In this document: in pieces, positions 51,200-59,389 of the stretch
Layout of the letters: each line of letters opens with the position of its first letter
Position numbering within the stretch: position 1 is the stretch's first letter
Assembly: GCA_965657085.1 (NCBI GenBank)
Contig: CBFHND010000020.1
Span: 1-64,000, forward strand
DNA length: 64,000 nt
Direction: 5' to 3'
From: CBFHND01 sp965657085
Lineage (GTDB): Bacteria; Pseudomonadota; Alphaproteobacteria; Rhodobacterales; Rhodobacteraceae
Program-made: the position numbers and the translations under genes
The notes under the pieces: generated by a model
Told to the model about the DNA's origin: nothing
The model's input: only the letters and a program-made list of their open reading frames with translations
Databases searched by the model: none

Positions 51200-53710
51200 C
51201 TATTCCGCGGGTTGGGTTTGAGCACTGATCCTGGGCGCGATCGTGTCTCTGTCTTCACGCAAGACTGGCGCGATGCGGCGTAGACGCAGGGCGTTTGTCA
51301 GGACCGACACCGAGGACAACGCCATCGCGCCAGCCGCGAAGACGGGGGAGAGAAGCAGGCCAAAAGCCGGATAGAGAACCCCGGCAGCAACCGGGATGAG
51401 CGCAACATTGTAGCCGAAGGCCCAGACAAGGTTTTGGCGAATGTTCGACATCGTGCGCCTGGAGACCTCGACCGCATTCACGACGCCGCGCAGATCGCCT
51501 GACATCAACACCACATCCGCGGATTCGATAGCGACATCGGTTCCGGTGCCGATGGCGATGCCCACATCCGCATGGGCCAGGGCCGGCGCATCATTGATAC
51601 CATCGCCCACGAAGGCAATCTTTCGATCTCCTTCGCGCAGGTCGTTGAGGGCCGCGACCTTGCCGTCCGGCAAGACCCCCGCGATCACATGGTCTATCCC
51701 GGTCTCGCGCGCGATGGCTTCCGCCGTCTCGCGTTTGTCGCCGGTGATCATCGCAACCTTGAAACCGCGCGCGTGAAGCGCTGCGATGGCCTCCTGGCTG
51801 GCGGGTTTCACGGGGTCCGCCACGGCGATTACCGCGGCCAGTTTTCCGTCGATAGCCGCATAAAGCGCTGTCCGGCCACGGCTCGCGAGCTCCGCTTCTG
51901 TTTCGGCCAAGGCGGTGATGTCGATGCCTTCTCGGGTCATGTAACGGTCCGCGCCAACCATCACATCATGACCTTCGACGGTCGCGGCGACACCGTAACC
52001 CGTGATCGACCGGAAACCTGTGGCATTCGGAACGGCGATCCCTTCGGTCTGCGCACCGCGAACAATGGCTTCGGCGATGGGATGCTCGGACTGGGCTTCG
52101 ACGGCGGCGATCAGATTCAGCACCCGATCCCGGTCGAAGCCATTGGCGGTGACCAGATCGGTCAAAGACGGCTGGCCTTCGGTGACTGTTCCTGTCTTGT
52201 CGAGTGCAATGACATCGACTTCGGACAAGGCTTGCAGCGCATCGCCCTTGCGGAACAAGACCCCCATTTCCGCAGCGCGTCCGGTTCCCACCATGATCGA
52301 CGTGGGCGTGGCCAAGCCCATGGCGCAAGGACATGCGATGATCAGAACCGAGACGCCAGCGACCAGTGCAAAGGTCAGGGCCGGATCAGGGCCGACCAGC
52401 AACCAGACCGCCACCGTAAGCGCAGAGAGCACCATGACCACAGGCACGAACCATAGGGTCACGCGGTCAACGAGGCCCTGGATGGGCAGCTTGGCGCCTT
52501 GAGCCTCCTCGACCATGCGAATGATCTGCGCAAGCGTGGTATCCGCACCGACCCGTGCGGCCTTGAACGTCAGGCTACCGGTGCCGTTGACGGTCCCGCC
52601 CGTTATGGCGGCACCTGCGGCTTTCTGAACGGGAACAGGTTCTCCGGTGATCATGCTCTCGTCGACGTTGCTCGACCCCTCGGTCACCTCGCCATCTACC
52701 GGGATCCGCTCACCCGGCCGGACGAGGATCACATCGCCGACGGCGAGTGCATCGACATCGACCTCTACCGTCTCACCACCCCGAATGACGCGCGCGGTGC
52801 GCACCTGCAGGCCCAGTAGAGCCTGAATCGCGGCACCGGTGCGGCCCTTGGCGCGTGCCTCGAGCCAGCGGCCAATCAGGATGAGGACGACTATGACCGC
52901 TGCAGCCTCGAAATAGACCGCGCGCACACCCTCTGGCAAAAGGCCGGGAAGAAAGGTTGCGACCACCGAATATCCCCAGGCTGCGCCGGTGCCGACAGCG
53001 ACGAGGCTGTTCATGTCCGGCGCGCCCTTGAAGAGCGCGGGAAACCCCTTGGTATAGAAATGACGACCCGGCCCGAAGAGAACGAGTGTTGCAAGGACAA
53101 ACTGAACCACCCAGGAGGTCTGCGTTCCGATGCTGGTTTCGATCGCCATATGAAAGGCGGGGATGAGATGAGCGCCCATTTCGAGGGCAAAGACCGGGAG
53201 CGTAAGAATTGCAGCCAAAAGAACACTGCGGCGCAGCCCGTCCGCTTCTTCTGCCTTGCGTGCGACGCGAGACTGGCTCGCCTGCGCTTCGGCAATCTCG
53301 GCGGGATAGCCAATCGCCGCTGACGCGGCCATCAAGTCGCCCAAGGACACCGCGCCCTCCAGATACTCGACCGTCGCCGTTTCTGCCGCCAGGTTCACGC
53401 CCACTGAAAGCACGCCGGGCACATCCGCCAGGGCCTTGTCCACCCGTCCGACGCAGGACGCGCAGGACATGGATGCGATGTTCAAGGTGACCTTGGATGT
53501 CCGGGCCGGATAACCCAAGGAGGCAAGCGCCTGCGTGGCGTCGGTAAGTCGAGCCGGATCATCCAGCGAAAGGCGCGCCGTTTCAGACGCGAGGTTGACG
53601 GAGACATCGGAAACCCCGTCAAGCACCGCCAATGCCTTTTCAACACGACCCACGCAGGATGCACAGGTCATGCCTTCGATACTGAGCGTTGTTTGGTTGA
53701 TGTCGGTCAT
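51200..53710 (-). CDS. copA: Cu(I)-exporting P1B-type ATPase CopA
   Basis: An 836-residue inner-membrane copper pump. Two N-terminal heavy-metal domains carry MTCASC (Cys16, Cys19) and MSCASC (Cys83, Cys86). Then follow membrane helices, the transmembrane metal motif CPCAMGLATP, the phosphorylation site DKTGT, and the ATP-hinge GDGINDAPALAHADVGIAIG. The CPC motif plus a C-terminal MSNIRQNLVWAFGYN segment is typical of Cu(I)-specific P1B-1 ATPases. Expression should be controlled by CueR through the promoter at 53742-53772. cueR follows downstream. Confidence 0.95.
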   Translation of the reverse strand: MTDINQTTLSIEGMTCASCVGRVEKALAVLDGVSDVSVNLASETARLSLDDPARLTDATQALASLGYPARTSKVTLNIASMSCASCVGRVDKALADVPGVLSVGVNLAAETATVEYLEGAVSLGDLMAASAAIGYPAEIAEAQASQSRVARKAEEADGLRRSVLLAAILTLPVFALEMGAHLIPAFHMAIETSIGTQTSWVVQFVLATLVLFGPGRHFYTKGFPALFKGAPDMNSLVAVGTGAAWGYSVVATFLPGLLPEGVRAVYFEAAAVIVVLILIGRWLEARAKGRTGAAIQALLGLQVRTARVIRGGETVEVDVDALAVGDVILVRPGERIPVDGEVTEGSSNVDESMITGEPVPVQKAAGAAITGGTVNGTGSLTFKAARVGADTTLAQIIRMVEEAQGAKLPIQGLVDRVTLWFVPVVMVLSALTVAVWLLVGPDPALTFALVAGVSVLIIACPCAMGLATPTSIMVGTGRAAEMGVLFRKGDALQALSEVDVIALDKTGTVTEGQPSLTDLVTANGFDRDRVLNLIAAVEAQSEHPIAEAIVRGAQTEGIAVPNATGFRSITGYGVAATVEGHDVMVGADRYMTREGIDITALAETEAELASRGRTALYAAIDGKLAAVIAVADPVKPASQEAIAALHARGFKVAMITGDKRETAEAIARETGIDHVIAGVLPDGKVAALNDLREGDRKIAFVGDGINDAPALAHADVGIAIGTGTDVAIESADVVLMSGDLRGVVNAVEVSRRTMSNIRQNLVWAFGYNVALIPVAAGVLYPAFGLLLSPVFAAGAMALSSVSVLTNALRLRRIAPVLREDRDTIAPRISAQTQPAE

Positions 53711-53741
53711 AGGGTGTCACCTCGATTGCGCGTTCGAAGCA

Positions 53742-53772
53742 GATATAAGGCTTCTAGTCACTGGAAGCTCAA
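53742..53772 (-). promoter_or_regulatory. CueR-type promoter of copA-cueR
   Basis: On the minus strand TTGAGC (-35, plus 53767-53772) and TATATC (-10, plus 53742-53747) are separated by 19 bases, the over-long spacer that MerR-family activators need. A dyad GCTTCTAG-TCA-CTGGAAGC (53750-53768) lies across that spacer, matching the CTTCCAG-type CueR operator with one mismatch. The copA start is about 32 bases downstream of the -10. Confidence 0.8.
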
Positions 53773-53915
53773 GGGGTCATCGGATATTTCTTATTCAGTT
53801 GCTACGACATCGGTCTGCAGTGTCGCTAACCCTCTGTTTCTAATTGGAATGTATCGATGTGTAAGCTTGTCGGACGAGCGATCGGTGCGCTATCTCCGAT
53901 TTTGGAGTGTGTTCT

Positions 53916-54209
53916 ATGAATATATCAGATCAAGAAAAGCAGCCGCAGAAGTCAAAGACGATGCACATCGGCATGTGGGTGTGCTGCGCGGCCATGATAC
54001 GTCCGTCGCTTGTTTTCTTTGCCCGAGGCGGCACTCTTTCTGGGCTTCAGGACAGTTTGGGCGTTCTTACCCCTATCACCCTCTGCCTCGGCGCACATGG
54101 CGTGATGTTCTTCACAATGGGGAAGTCCGGCCATGGAAGCAGCAAGACATCGAACAGCAGCGCACCCGTTGCCGCAAAAGCCCCTGTCCCGACATCGTTA
54201 TACGCTTGA
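53916..54209 (+). CDS. Small DUF2933-like membrane protein of the copper region
   Basis: A 97-residue protein with a charged N-terminus, HIGMWVCCAAMIRPSLVFFARGG as a first hydrophobic stretch and LGVLTPITLCLGAHGVMFFTMG as a second, then a His/Ser tail (KSGHGSSKTSN). Small two-helix proteins of this sort (DUF2933 type) accompany copper genes in many proteobacteria. Function is unknown. The start ATG 53916 has TTGGAG upstream. It is divergent from copA and followed by copZ 51 bases later. Confidence 0.65.
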   Translation: MNISDQEKQPQKSKTMHIGMWVCCAAMIRPSLVFFARGGTLSGLQDSLGVLTPITLCLGAHGVMFFTMGKSGHGSSKTSNSSAPVAAKAPVPTSLYA

Positions 54210-54260
54210 CCTTCCACCAACTGGACCCCCTATTTGCAATTGGTGAGAAGAGGATGCGCC

Positions 54261-54473
54261 ATGAAACTTCACGTCCCAGATATGAGCTGCGGCCACTGCG
54301 TCGCTACAATTGAAAAAGCGGTAAATGCCGCAGATCCGTCGGCAACCATGCGGACGGATTTGGGCGCCCACTCGATAGAGATCGAAACGACAGTCCCCAC
54401 GGCTGCCCTGCTTCAGGTTCTCGCGGAAGCCGGTTATCAGGCGACGGTTCTGGAAAAAGGTCCAGAGGATTGA
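54261..54473 (+). CDS. copZ: CopZ-like copper chaperone (HMA domain)
   Basis: A 70-residue single heavy-metal-associated domain with the metal site MSCGHC at residues 8-13 and the beta-alpha-beta-beta-alpha-beta layout (KLHVPDMSCGHCVATIEKAV; HSIEIETTVPTAALLQVLAE). It should carry Cu(I) to CopA. ATG 54261 is preceded by GAAGAGGA. Its stop TGA overlaps the TTG start of a lipoprotein gene, so the two are coupled. Confidence 0.9.
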   Translation: MKLHVPDMSCGHCVATIEKAVNAADPSATMRTDLGAHSIEIETTVPTAALLQVLAEAGYQATVLEKGPED

Positions 54474-54757
54474 AGCCCCGGATCAGCGCGACCTTTACCT
54501 TTAAGGCGCTAGGCCCGATTTTAGGCGCGTATTTGCTGACTGGATGTGCCACGACGCCTGCAGTTGATGCGGACGGTGCCTTCACTGAGTTGCCAGAACC
54601 ACTCATCGGTCTCGCTGCGCCATATCAGAACCTGAACAAAGTCCGGCTTGATCCGAATGACAATTGCTTTTGGTATCTGCACGACGGCCCGGTCGAAGCG
54701 ACCTGGTTGCCGCTAAGAACGCCACAAGGCAATCCAATCTGCCAGGCGGTGAGCTAG
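54470..54757 (+). CDS. Small lipoprotein of the copper region
   Basis: A 95-residue protein starting with TTG inside the copZ stop. An N-terminal signal (FTFKALGPILGAYLLTGCATT) ends in a lipobox LTGC, so it should be lipidated and anchored in the membrane facing the periplasm. The mature part includes DPNDNCFWYLHDGPVEATWL and PLRTPQGNPIC with two cysteines, a pattern I recall in copper clusters of Rhodobacterales. Function is unknown; a periplasmic metal-binding role is a guess from context. Confidence 0.65.
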   Translation: MKPRISATFTFKALGPILGAYLLTGCATTPAVDADGAFTELPEPLIGLAAPYQNLNKVRLDPNDNCFWYLHDGPVEATWLPLRTPQGNPICQAVS

Positions 54758-54791
54758 TCCAGAATGCTCTGAGCAGCATCAAGCTGCCCGG

Positions 54792-55460
54792 TTAGCTGCC
54801 GATCGCATCTTCGGGCGGGTAAAGGTGAGCTGTCTTGCCGGATTCCACATTGGGATAGAGATCGTTGATATGTGCCATGATCATGCGCACGCACCCCGAA
54901 CTTGCACGACCTCCGATTGATTGCGGGTACGGCGATCCGTGGATGCGCAGATAAGTGTCTCGATTCCCAACGTAAAGGTATAGTGCGCGGGACCCCAGCG
55001 GGTTGGTCGGCCCTGCATCCATCCCCTCGGCGTGCTGCGCAAAAAGATCAGGGTCGCGTTCGATCATGGCATCCGTTGGTCGCCACGTTGGCCACTTGGC
55101 TTTCCGTTGGATCGTGTAGACACCCGGTTCGTACAATGTCCCGCGTGCGATGGCCACGCCATAGCGCATCGCCGTGCCTCCATTCGGCTCGATATGATAC
55201 AAATAGCGCGCAACGGCATCGACATGGATATCACCCGGCACGAGGCCCGCCTTCGCCTCAACCCGTACCGGTAAAAAACGCGGATGAACCCCCCAGGGAT
55301 TGGAGGTTGAGGGGTCATAGCCCGCAGGCGTGACTTGCGCATCCCAGACATCCCACATCGCGCGCGGCGACGAAGGCGCTGCCGATGTCGGCACGGCGAG
55401 CGGCGCCGAAAAGAGCATTGCAGACCCTACCACAAAGTGCCGACGCGTTATTTTGGCCAT
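54792..55460 (-). CDS. L,D-transpeptidase (YkuD), exported
   Basis: A 222-residue peptidoglycan cross-linking or lipoprotein-anchoring enzyme of the YkuD family. The N-terminus KITRRHFVVGSAMLFSAPLA with TRRHF is a Tat-type signal. The catalytic motif is YLRIHGS followed by GGRASSGCVRM, giving His and Cys of the HxG-S/TxGCxR/N signature. It is the last gene of a minus-strand run that includes a DsbA-like protein and the multicopper oxidase. A second enzyme of this family lies at 58696-59268. Confidence 0.9.
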   Translation of the reverse strand: MAKITRRHFVVGSAMLFSAPLAVPTSAAPSSPRAMWDVWDAQVTPAGYDPSTSNPWGVHPRFLPVRVEAKAGLVPGDIHVDAVARYLYHIEPNGGTAMRYGVAIARGTLYEPGVYTIQRKAKWPTWRPTDAMIERDPDLFAQHAEGMDAGPTNPLGSRALYLYVGNRDTYLRIHGSPYPQSIGGRASSGCVRMIMAHINDLYPNVESGKTAHLYPPEDAIGS

Positions 55461-55514
55461 CAAAGTACCTCTTCCACTCGTTGTGACTATGTCCGTTCGC
55501 CAATTGCCGGGAAT

Positions 55515-56243
55515 CTATTGACCGGCGGCACGCGCTTCCTGTGCAAGACGGATCATCTGATCCGCTTCGATGACCCCCGGAACCAGCGCGTCTCCGATCA
55601 CAAAGGATGGTGTGCCATTGAAGCCGAGCGCGCGGCTCATTTCCATTGACGCCGAAATATGGGCATCAATCTCGGGCGCCTGCATGTCCCGTCTCAGCTG
55701 CGCGATATCCAACCCTACGTCCTGCGCGACCTGGATGACGGAGGCTTCCTCGGCCCGGCCCTGCATGCCCATCAACGCCCAGTGAAACTCCTCGTATTTT
55801 CCCTGCTCTCGCGCGGCCAATGCAGCGCGCGCGGCAAAAACGGAGCCATCTCCGAGGATCGGCCACTCGCGATAGACCAGCCTCACATTGGGATCTTCGT
55901 CCAACAGCGCTTCGATATGCGGCTTCACGCGACGACAATAAGGGCAATTGTAGTCGAAAAACTCCACGACGGTGACGTCGCCTTCGGGATTGCCGAGAAC
56001 AGGCGCGTTCGGGTCGTTCTCGAGGAGATCGCGGTTTTCGGAGAGGACACTCGCCGCTGCGGCCGCCTGCCGCTCCTGTTCACGCCGTTCTATGACCTGA
56101 ACCGCCTCGAGGACGATCTCGGGGTTCTCGCGGATGGCCTCCAGAACCAACTCCTTGACCCGGTCTTCGCTGAGCGCGTCGGCATGAGACGCAAGTGGGG
56201 TGATCAGAGTGGCGACCAGAGCCATTGCCATAAAAATCTTCAT
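55515..56243 (-). CDS. DsbA/Com1-like thioredoxin-fold periplasmic protein
   Basis: A 242-residue exported protein with a signal peptide (MKIFMAMALVATLITPLASHADA), a helical N-terminal region (ELVLEAIRENPEIVLEAVQVI) and a DsbA domain with the CPYC active site in VVEFFDYNCPYCRRVKPHI and the cis-Pro loop NGTPSFVIGD. This arrangement is that of ScsC/Com1-type disulfide isomerases, often linked to copper tolerance because Cu mis-oxidises thiols. It lies 10 bases after a cytochrome c gene in the copper operon. Confidence 0.9.
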   Translation of the reverse strand: MKIFMAMALVATLITPLASHADALSEDRVKELVLEAIRENPEIVLEAVQVIERREQERQAAAAASVLSENRDLLENDPNAPVLGNPEGDVTVVEFFDYNCPYCRRVKPHIEALLDEDPNVRLVYREWPILGDGSVFAARAALAAREQGKYEEFHWALMGMQGRAEEASVIQVAQDVGLDIAQLRRDMQAPEIDAHISASMEMSRALGFNGTPSFVIGDALVPGVIEADQMIRLAQEARAAGQ

Positions 56244-56253
56244 GAGAGTTCTC

Positions 56254-56730
56254 CTAATTCACCGGTACGCCCGTGGTGCGCGCGGCTTGCATGTTCTGAA
56301 TTTTCTTGGGCCAGGTCGACTTGATATAACCGAGGATGTTCCAGATTTCCTGGTCGGATAGTTGGGCACCGAAGCCGGGCATGCCGCTGTCGAAATCCAT
56401 ACCCCGGGCAGCCATTATCTCGCGGCCCCCAAGTTTCGTGTAGTCAAACAGAACCTGGTCGCCGTGATGCCAGGTGTGACCGGTTTCATCGTGTGGCGGT
56501 GCGGGCAGCCGACCGTCCTCGCCGGGACTTCGCCAGTTTTCCTGACCTTCCAGATTCGCCCCATGGCACGCGGCACAGGTCTCGGCGTAGAGGGCCTTGC
56601 CGGCGACAAGATCGACGCTTTCCGGCATAACGCCGCTTTGGACATCGGCGGCAGACCCGGTCCATACATAAGCCACCGCCCCGAGAGCCGCCAAGCCACC
56701 AATCGTGAAGATGGCAACCATACCTCTCAT
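56254..56730 (-). CDS. Membrane-anchored class I cytochrome c
   Basis: A 158-residue protein with an N-terminal membrane anchor (MVAIFTIGGLAALGAVAYVW) and one c-type heme site CAACH (GKALYAETCAACHGANLEGQ). A Met ligand is likely in GMPGFGAQLS. The start at 56730 overlaps the multicopper oxidase stop (ATGA), so it may accept electrons from that oxidase or serve as a periplasmic electron carrier for it. A longer start at 56796 would overlap the oxidase and is unlikely. Confidence 0.87.
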   Translation of the reverse strand: MRGMVAIFTIGGLAALGAVAYVWTGSAADVQSGVMPESVDLVAGKALYAETCAACHGANLEGQENWRSPGEDGRLPAPPHDETGHTWHHGDQVLFDYTKLGGREIMAARGMDFDSGMPGFGAQLSDQEIWNILGYIKSTWPKKIQNMQAARTTGVPVN

Positions 56731-58115
56731 GACACATTGACCCATGCCATCATGCCGGACGCCGCGTGCGACAGCATGTGGCAGTGCAGTAGCCATTTGC
56801 CGGGATTATCGGCCACGAAGGCAATGTCGCGCACTTCGCCCCGGTCGAGCAACGTGGTGTCGCGCAGCGCTCCAAGGCTGCCATCTGCTGCAATCTCGTG
56901 AAAATGCATACCGTGAAGATGCATGGCATGCGGAAACGATGTGTCATTGGTGATCTTCAGCCGAACAGTCTCACCGCGCGATAGCTCCGCCAGGGGTGGA
57001 CCATCCATGCCCCCCACCGCGCCGTTGAAGGCCCAGAAGTTTCCCGCCTGCATCATGTCTCGCATCGAAGACATCCGACCGCCCATCATGGCGCCGCGCA
57101 TGCCGCCCATCGCACCGCCTTCCATCAGCAATTGAATGTCCCTTGCCGATGCCAGATCGGGCATGGCATGGGCATTTGGCGGCAGGGGCTGAGGCGTTTC
57201 GCGCCGCGCACGTGTGCCGTCGCCTGTTACATCGAAGGCCACCTGAGAAAAGCTCTCATTCCGGTCGAATTGCACGACATGGCCCGTGCTGCCGACTTCT
57301 GCGGTCACGTCGACGATCAGATCCACCCGTTGCGCCGGCGACAGCAGGAACGGACCCTTCGCAGGTTGCGGCATGGCCAGCGGCATCCCGTCCATGGCCA
57401 CGATCCAGCCTTCGAGACCATCCAGTGCGAGTTGGAAAATACGGGCGTTGGACGCATTGATCAGCCGCAGGCGCAGACGCTCATGCCGTTTCACGGGCTT
57501 CGCGGGATTGAAGACACCGTTCGTGGTGATGTAGTTTCCAAGACGCCCGGCATGGCTGAGATCATGCATCGCTCCAAAAGTATCAGCAATCTGGGCTGTC
57601 TCCGGGTCGATCTGCCAATCGTCCAGGATCAGGACCTCTTCGCGGTCGACATCGACCGGCTCCGGCTCTTCGACGATCAGCGCACCCTGAAGACCGCGTG
57701 CGACCTGCTCGAACGAGCGGTTGTGCGCGTGGTACCAATAGGTGCCCGCGTCGGGTGCGACAAAATCATAATCAAAGCTTTCCCCGGGGCGAATGGCATC
57801 CTGCGTCAGCCCCGCCACCCCATCCATTGCATTGTCGATGCGGATTCCATGCCAATGGGTCGATGTCGGATCGGGCAAGTCATTAATGATCCGCCTCTGT
57901 ACCCGCGCGCCTTGTTTAACACGGATTTCCGGGCCCGGCGCGATACCATCGAACCCCCAGATTTTAGTTCGCCCATATTGCTCTGGCAGAAGCTGGATGT
58001 CGGCGACCTGCACGCGCAAATCCTCAAGCCCAGCCGCATGAACCTGGGGCGTACCGAGTGCCGCCAGCGCGGCGCTGGACGCGATGAAATGCCTGCGGGT
58101 CATTCTCAGTGTCAT
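56727..58115 (-). CDS. Multicopper oxidase, Tat-exported, with Met-rich insert
   Basis: A 462-residue three-domain laccase-like oxidase. The Tat signal is MTRRHFIASSAALAALG. Copper ligands are complete: HWHG, YWYHAHN, HAMHLHGMHFH and the HCHMLSHAASGM C-terminal motif. A Met-rich segment (GGAMGGMRGAMMGGRMSSMR) near residues 325-350 resembles the Cu(I)-oxidase insert of CueO. It should oxidise Cu(I) to Cu(II) in the periplasm. The start at 58115 begins with the Tat motif. It sits between two cytochrome c genes. Confidence 0.93.
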   Translation of the reverse strand: MTLRMTRRHFIASSAALAALGTPQVHAAGLEDLRVQVADIQLLPEQYGRTKIWGFDGIAPGPEIRVKQGARVQRRIINDLPDPTSTHWHGIRIDNAMDGVAGLTQDAIRPGESFDYDFVAPDAGTYWYHAHNRSFEQVARGLQGALIVEEPEPVDVDREEVLILDDWQIDPETAQIADTFGAMHDLSHAGRLGNYITTNGVFNPAKPVKRHERLRLRLINASNARIFQLALDGLEGWIVAMDGMPLAMPQPAKGPFLLSPAQRVDLIVDVTAEVGSTGHVVQFDRNESFSQVAFDVTGDGTRARRETPQPLPPNAHAMPDLASARDIQLLMEGGAMGGMRGAMMGGRMSSMRDMMQAGNFWAFNGAVGGMDGPPLAELSRGETVRLKITNDTSFPHAMHLHGMHFHEIAADGSLGALRDTTLLDRGEVRDIAFVADNPGKWLLHCHMLSHAASGMMAWVNVS

Positions 58116-58255
58116 ATTGGTACCTCGGTTCTCGGACAAATCAATGTCCATGATATGGATTGCCATGCGGTCTGGGCTTTATCTCTCAGAAACGCCCCCA
58201 GGGAATATGCAAATCCGCCGTTTCAAACCCTTTTTGGTTTTGCTCGTCAGGCAAT

Positions 58256-58699
58256 TCAGTTGATCCCGTTTGCGCGCTGTAACTCGCGTATGTAAGCCAC
58301 GATCATCTTGACGTCTCCGTCGGTCACACCTTCAACAGGTGGCATGTTCCCGAACCGCCAGTGATGCGCCCGGACGCCATTCTTGGCGGCCAAAAGGAAT
58401 GCCGCATCACCATGATGGCTGGGCTCGTATATCTTGTGCACAAGTGGAGGCGCCACGCCGTCCTGCCCAGCTGCATTGGCGCCGTGACAGACCGCGCATT
58501 TGGCGTCGAAGGCCAACTTGCCAAGCTCGGCATTGGTCGAAAACATTTTCGGTATCGAAACATCGGCCATGGCCACACCGGTGCGGGACTTGCTGCCTGC
58601 ATTGGACTCTACATCCTTGCCGTTCGGCCCTGTCCACCAGAAGCCGGCACCTAGACCCGCAGCAATTATGACTGCGACAAGAGCATGACGCCCGATCAA
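58256..58699 (-). CDS. Membrane-anchored cytochrome c
   Basis: A 147-residue protein with an N-terminal membrane segment (ALVAVIIAAGLGAGFWWTG), heme site CAVCH (KCAVCHGANAAGQDGVAPP) and a probable Met ligand in FGNMPPVEG. Histidine-rich HHGDAAF and HHWRFG segments may bind metal. The start overlaps the stop of the preceding L,D-transpeptidase gene by 4 bases. It lies upstream of the multicopper oxidase in the same operon. Confidence 0.87.
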   Translation of the reverse strand: MIGRHALVAVIIAAGLGAGFWWTGPNGKDVESNAGSKSRTGVAMADVSIPKMFSTNAELGKLAFDAKCAVCHGANAAGQDGVAPPLVHKIYEPSHHGDAAFLLAAKNGVRAHHWRFGNMPPVEGVTDGDVKMIVAYIRELQRANGIN

Positions 58700-59268
58700 A
58701 TCAACCTGACCTTCGTGCCAACAGGGACGCGTTCGAACACCTCTTCGATGTGCTCATTGTAAAGGCCGATGCAACCATTGGACGACCGTCGTCCGATCTT
58801 GCGCGTGTCCTGGGTCCCGTGAATCCGGTAGTATTGCCAGGACAAGTAGAGCGCGCGCGTTCCAAGCGGGTTCGTCGGATCGCCGCCCGGGATTATGGCG
58901 GGCCACTCGGGATTACGCTCGCGCATGGACGGCGTTGGTGCCCAACTTGGGTTTTCTCGCTTTTCCACAACCTCTGTGTACCCAAGCCGTGTCAGGTCCT
59001 CGGACAAGGGAACAGAGGTTGGATAGAGACGCATTTCCCCATCCGCCGTCCAATGCTGAAGAACCTTTGATCTGGTGTCTGATACAATCAGACCAACGCC
59101 GAGCGTATCGAAATGGTCCTGCCAGTTATGCGTCCGGAAGGACGAGGCATTGCGCCGCACCGGGTCGCCCGTCCGGGCGCTGGCAAGAGAGGGCGATAAT
59201 AGCATCGTTGCCCCGATCGCACGCACGAAGCCGCGACGGGTGAAGGAAGATCGGTTTCTTGTCTGCAT
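58696..59268 (-). CDS. L,D-transpeptidase (YkuD), second copy
   Basis: A 190-residue YkuD-family transpeptidase with a Tat-like signal (TRRGFVRAIGATMLLSPSLA) and the catalytic motif YRIHGT followed by IGRRSSNGCIGLYN. It first opens the run of copper genes with a cytochrome c. It differs from the other copy in the C-terminal region (NEHIEEVFERVPVGTKVRLI, typical of the ErfK type). 121 bases separate it from the histidine kinase gene upstream. Confidence 0.9.
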   Translation of the reverse strand: MQTRNRSSFTRRGFVRAIGATMLLSPSLASARTGDPVRRNASSFRTHNWQDHFDTLGVGLIVSDTRSKVLQHWTADGEMRLYPTSVPLSEDLTRLGYTEVVEKRENPSWAPTPSMRERNPEWPAIIPGGDPTNPLGTRALYLSWQYYRIHGTQDTRKIGRRSSNGCIGLYNEHIEEVFERVPVGTKVRLI

Positions 59269-59389
59269 GGGTATGCCTCTTTTCCATGTCCAACGACCGT
59301 GTTTTTATCTAGGTTCAGGTATGAAAGGAACGCACCGAAGTCCAGATTTTTGTAAGGATATGTAACAACGCGCCGGTTAGACGACAGCG

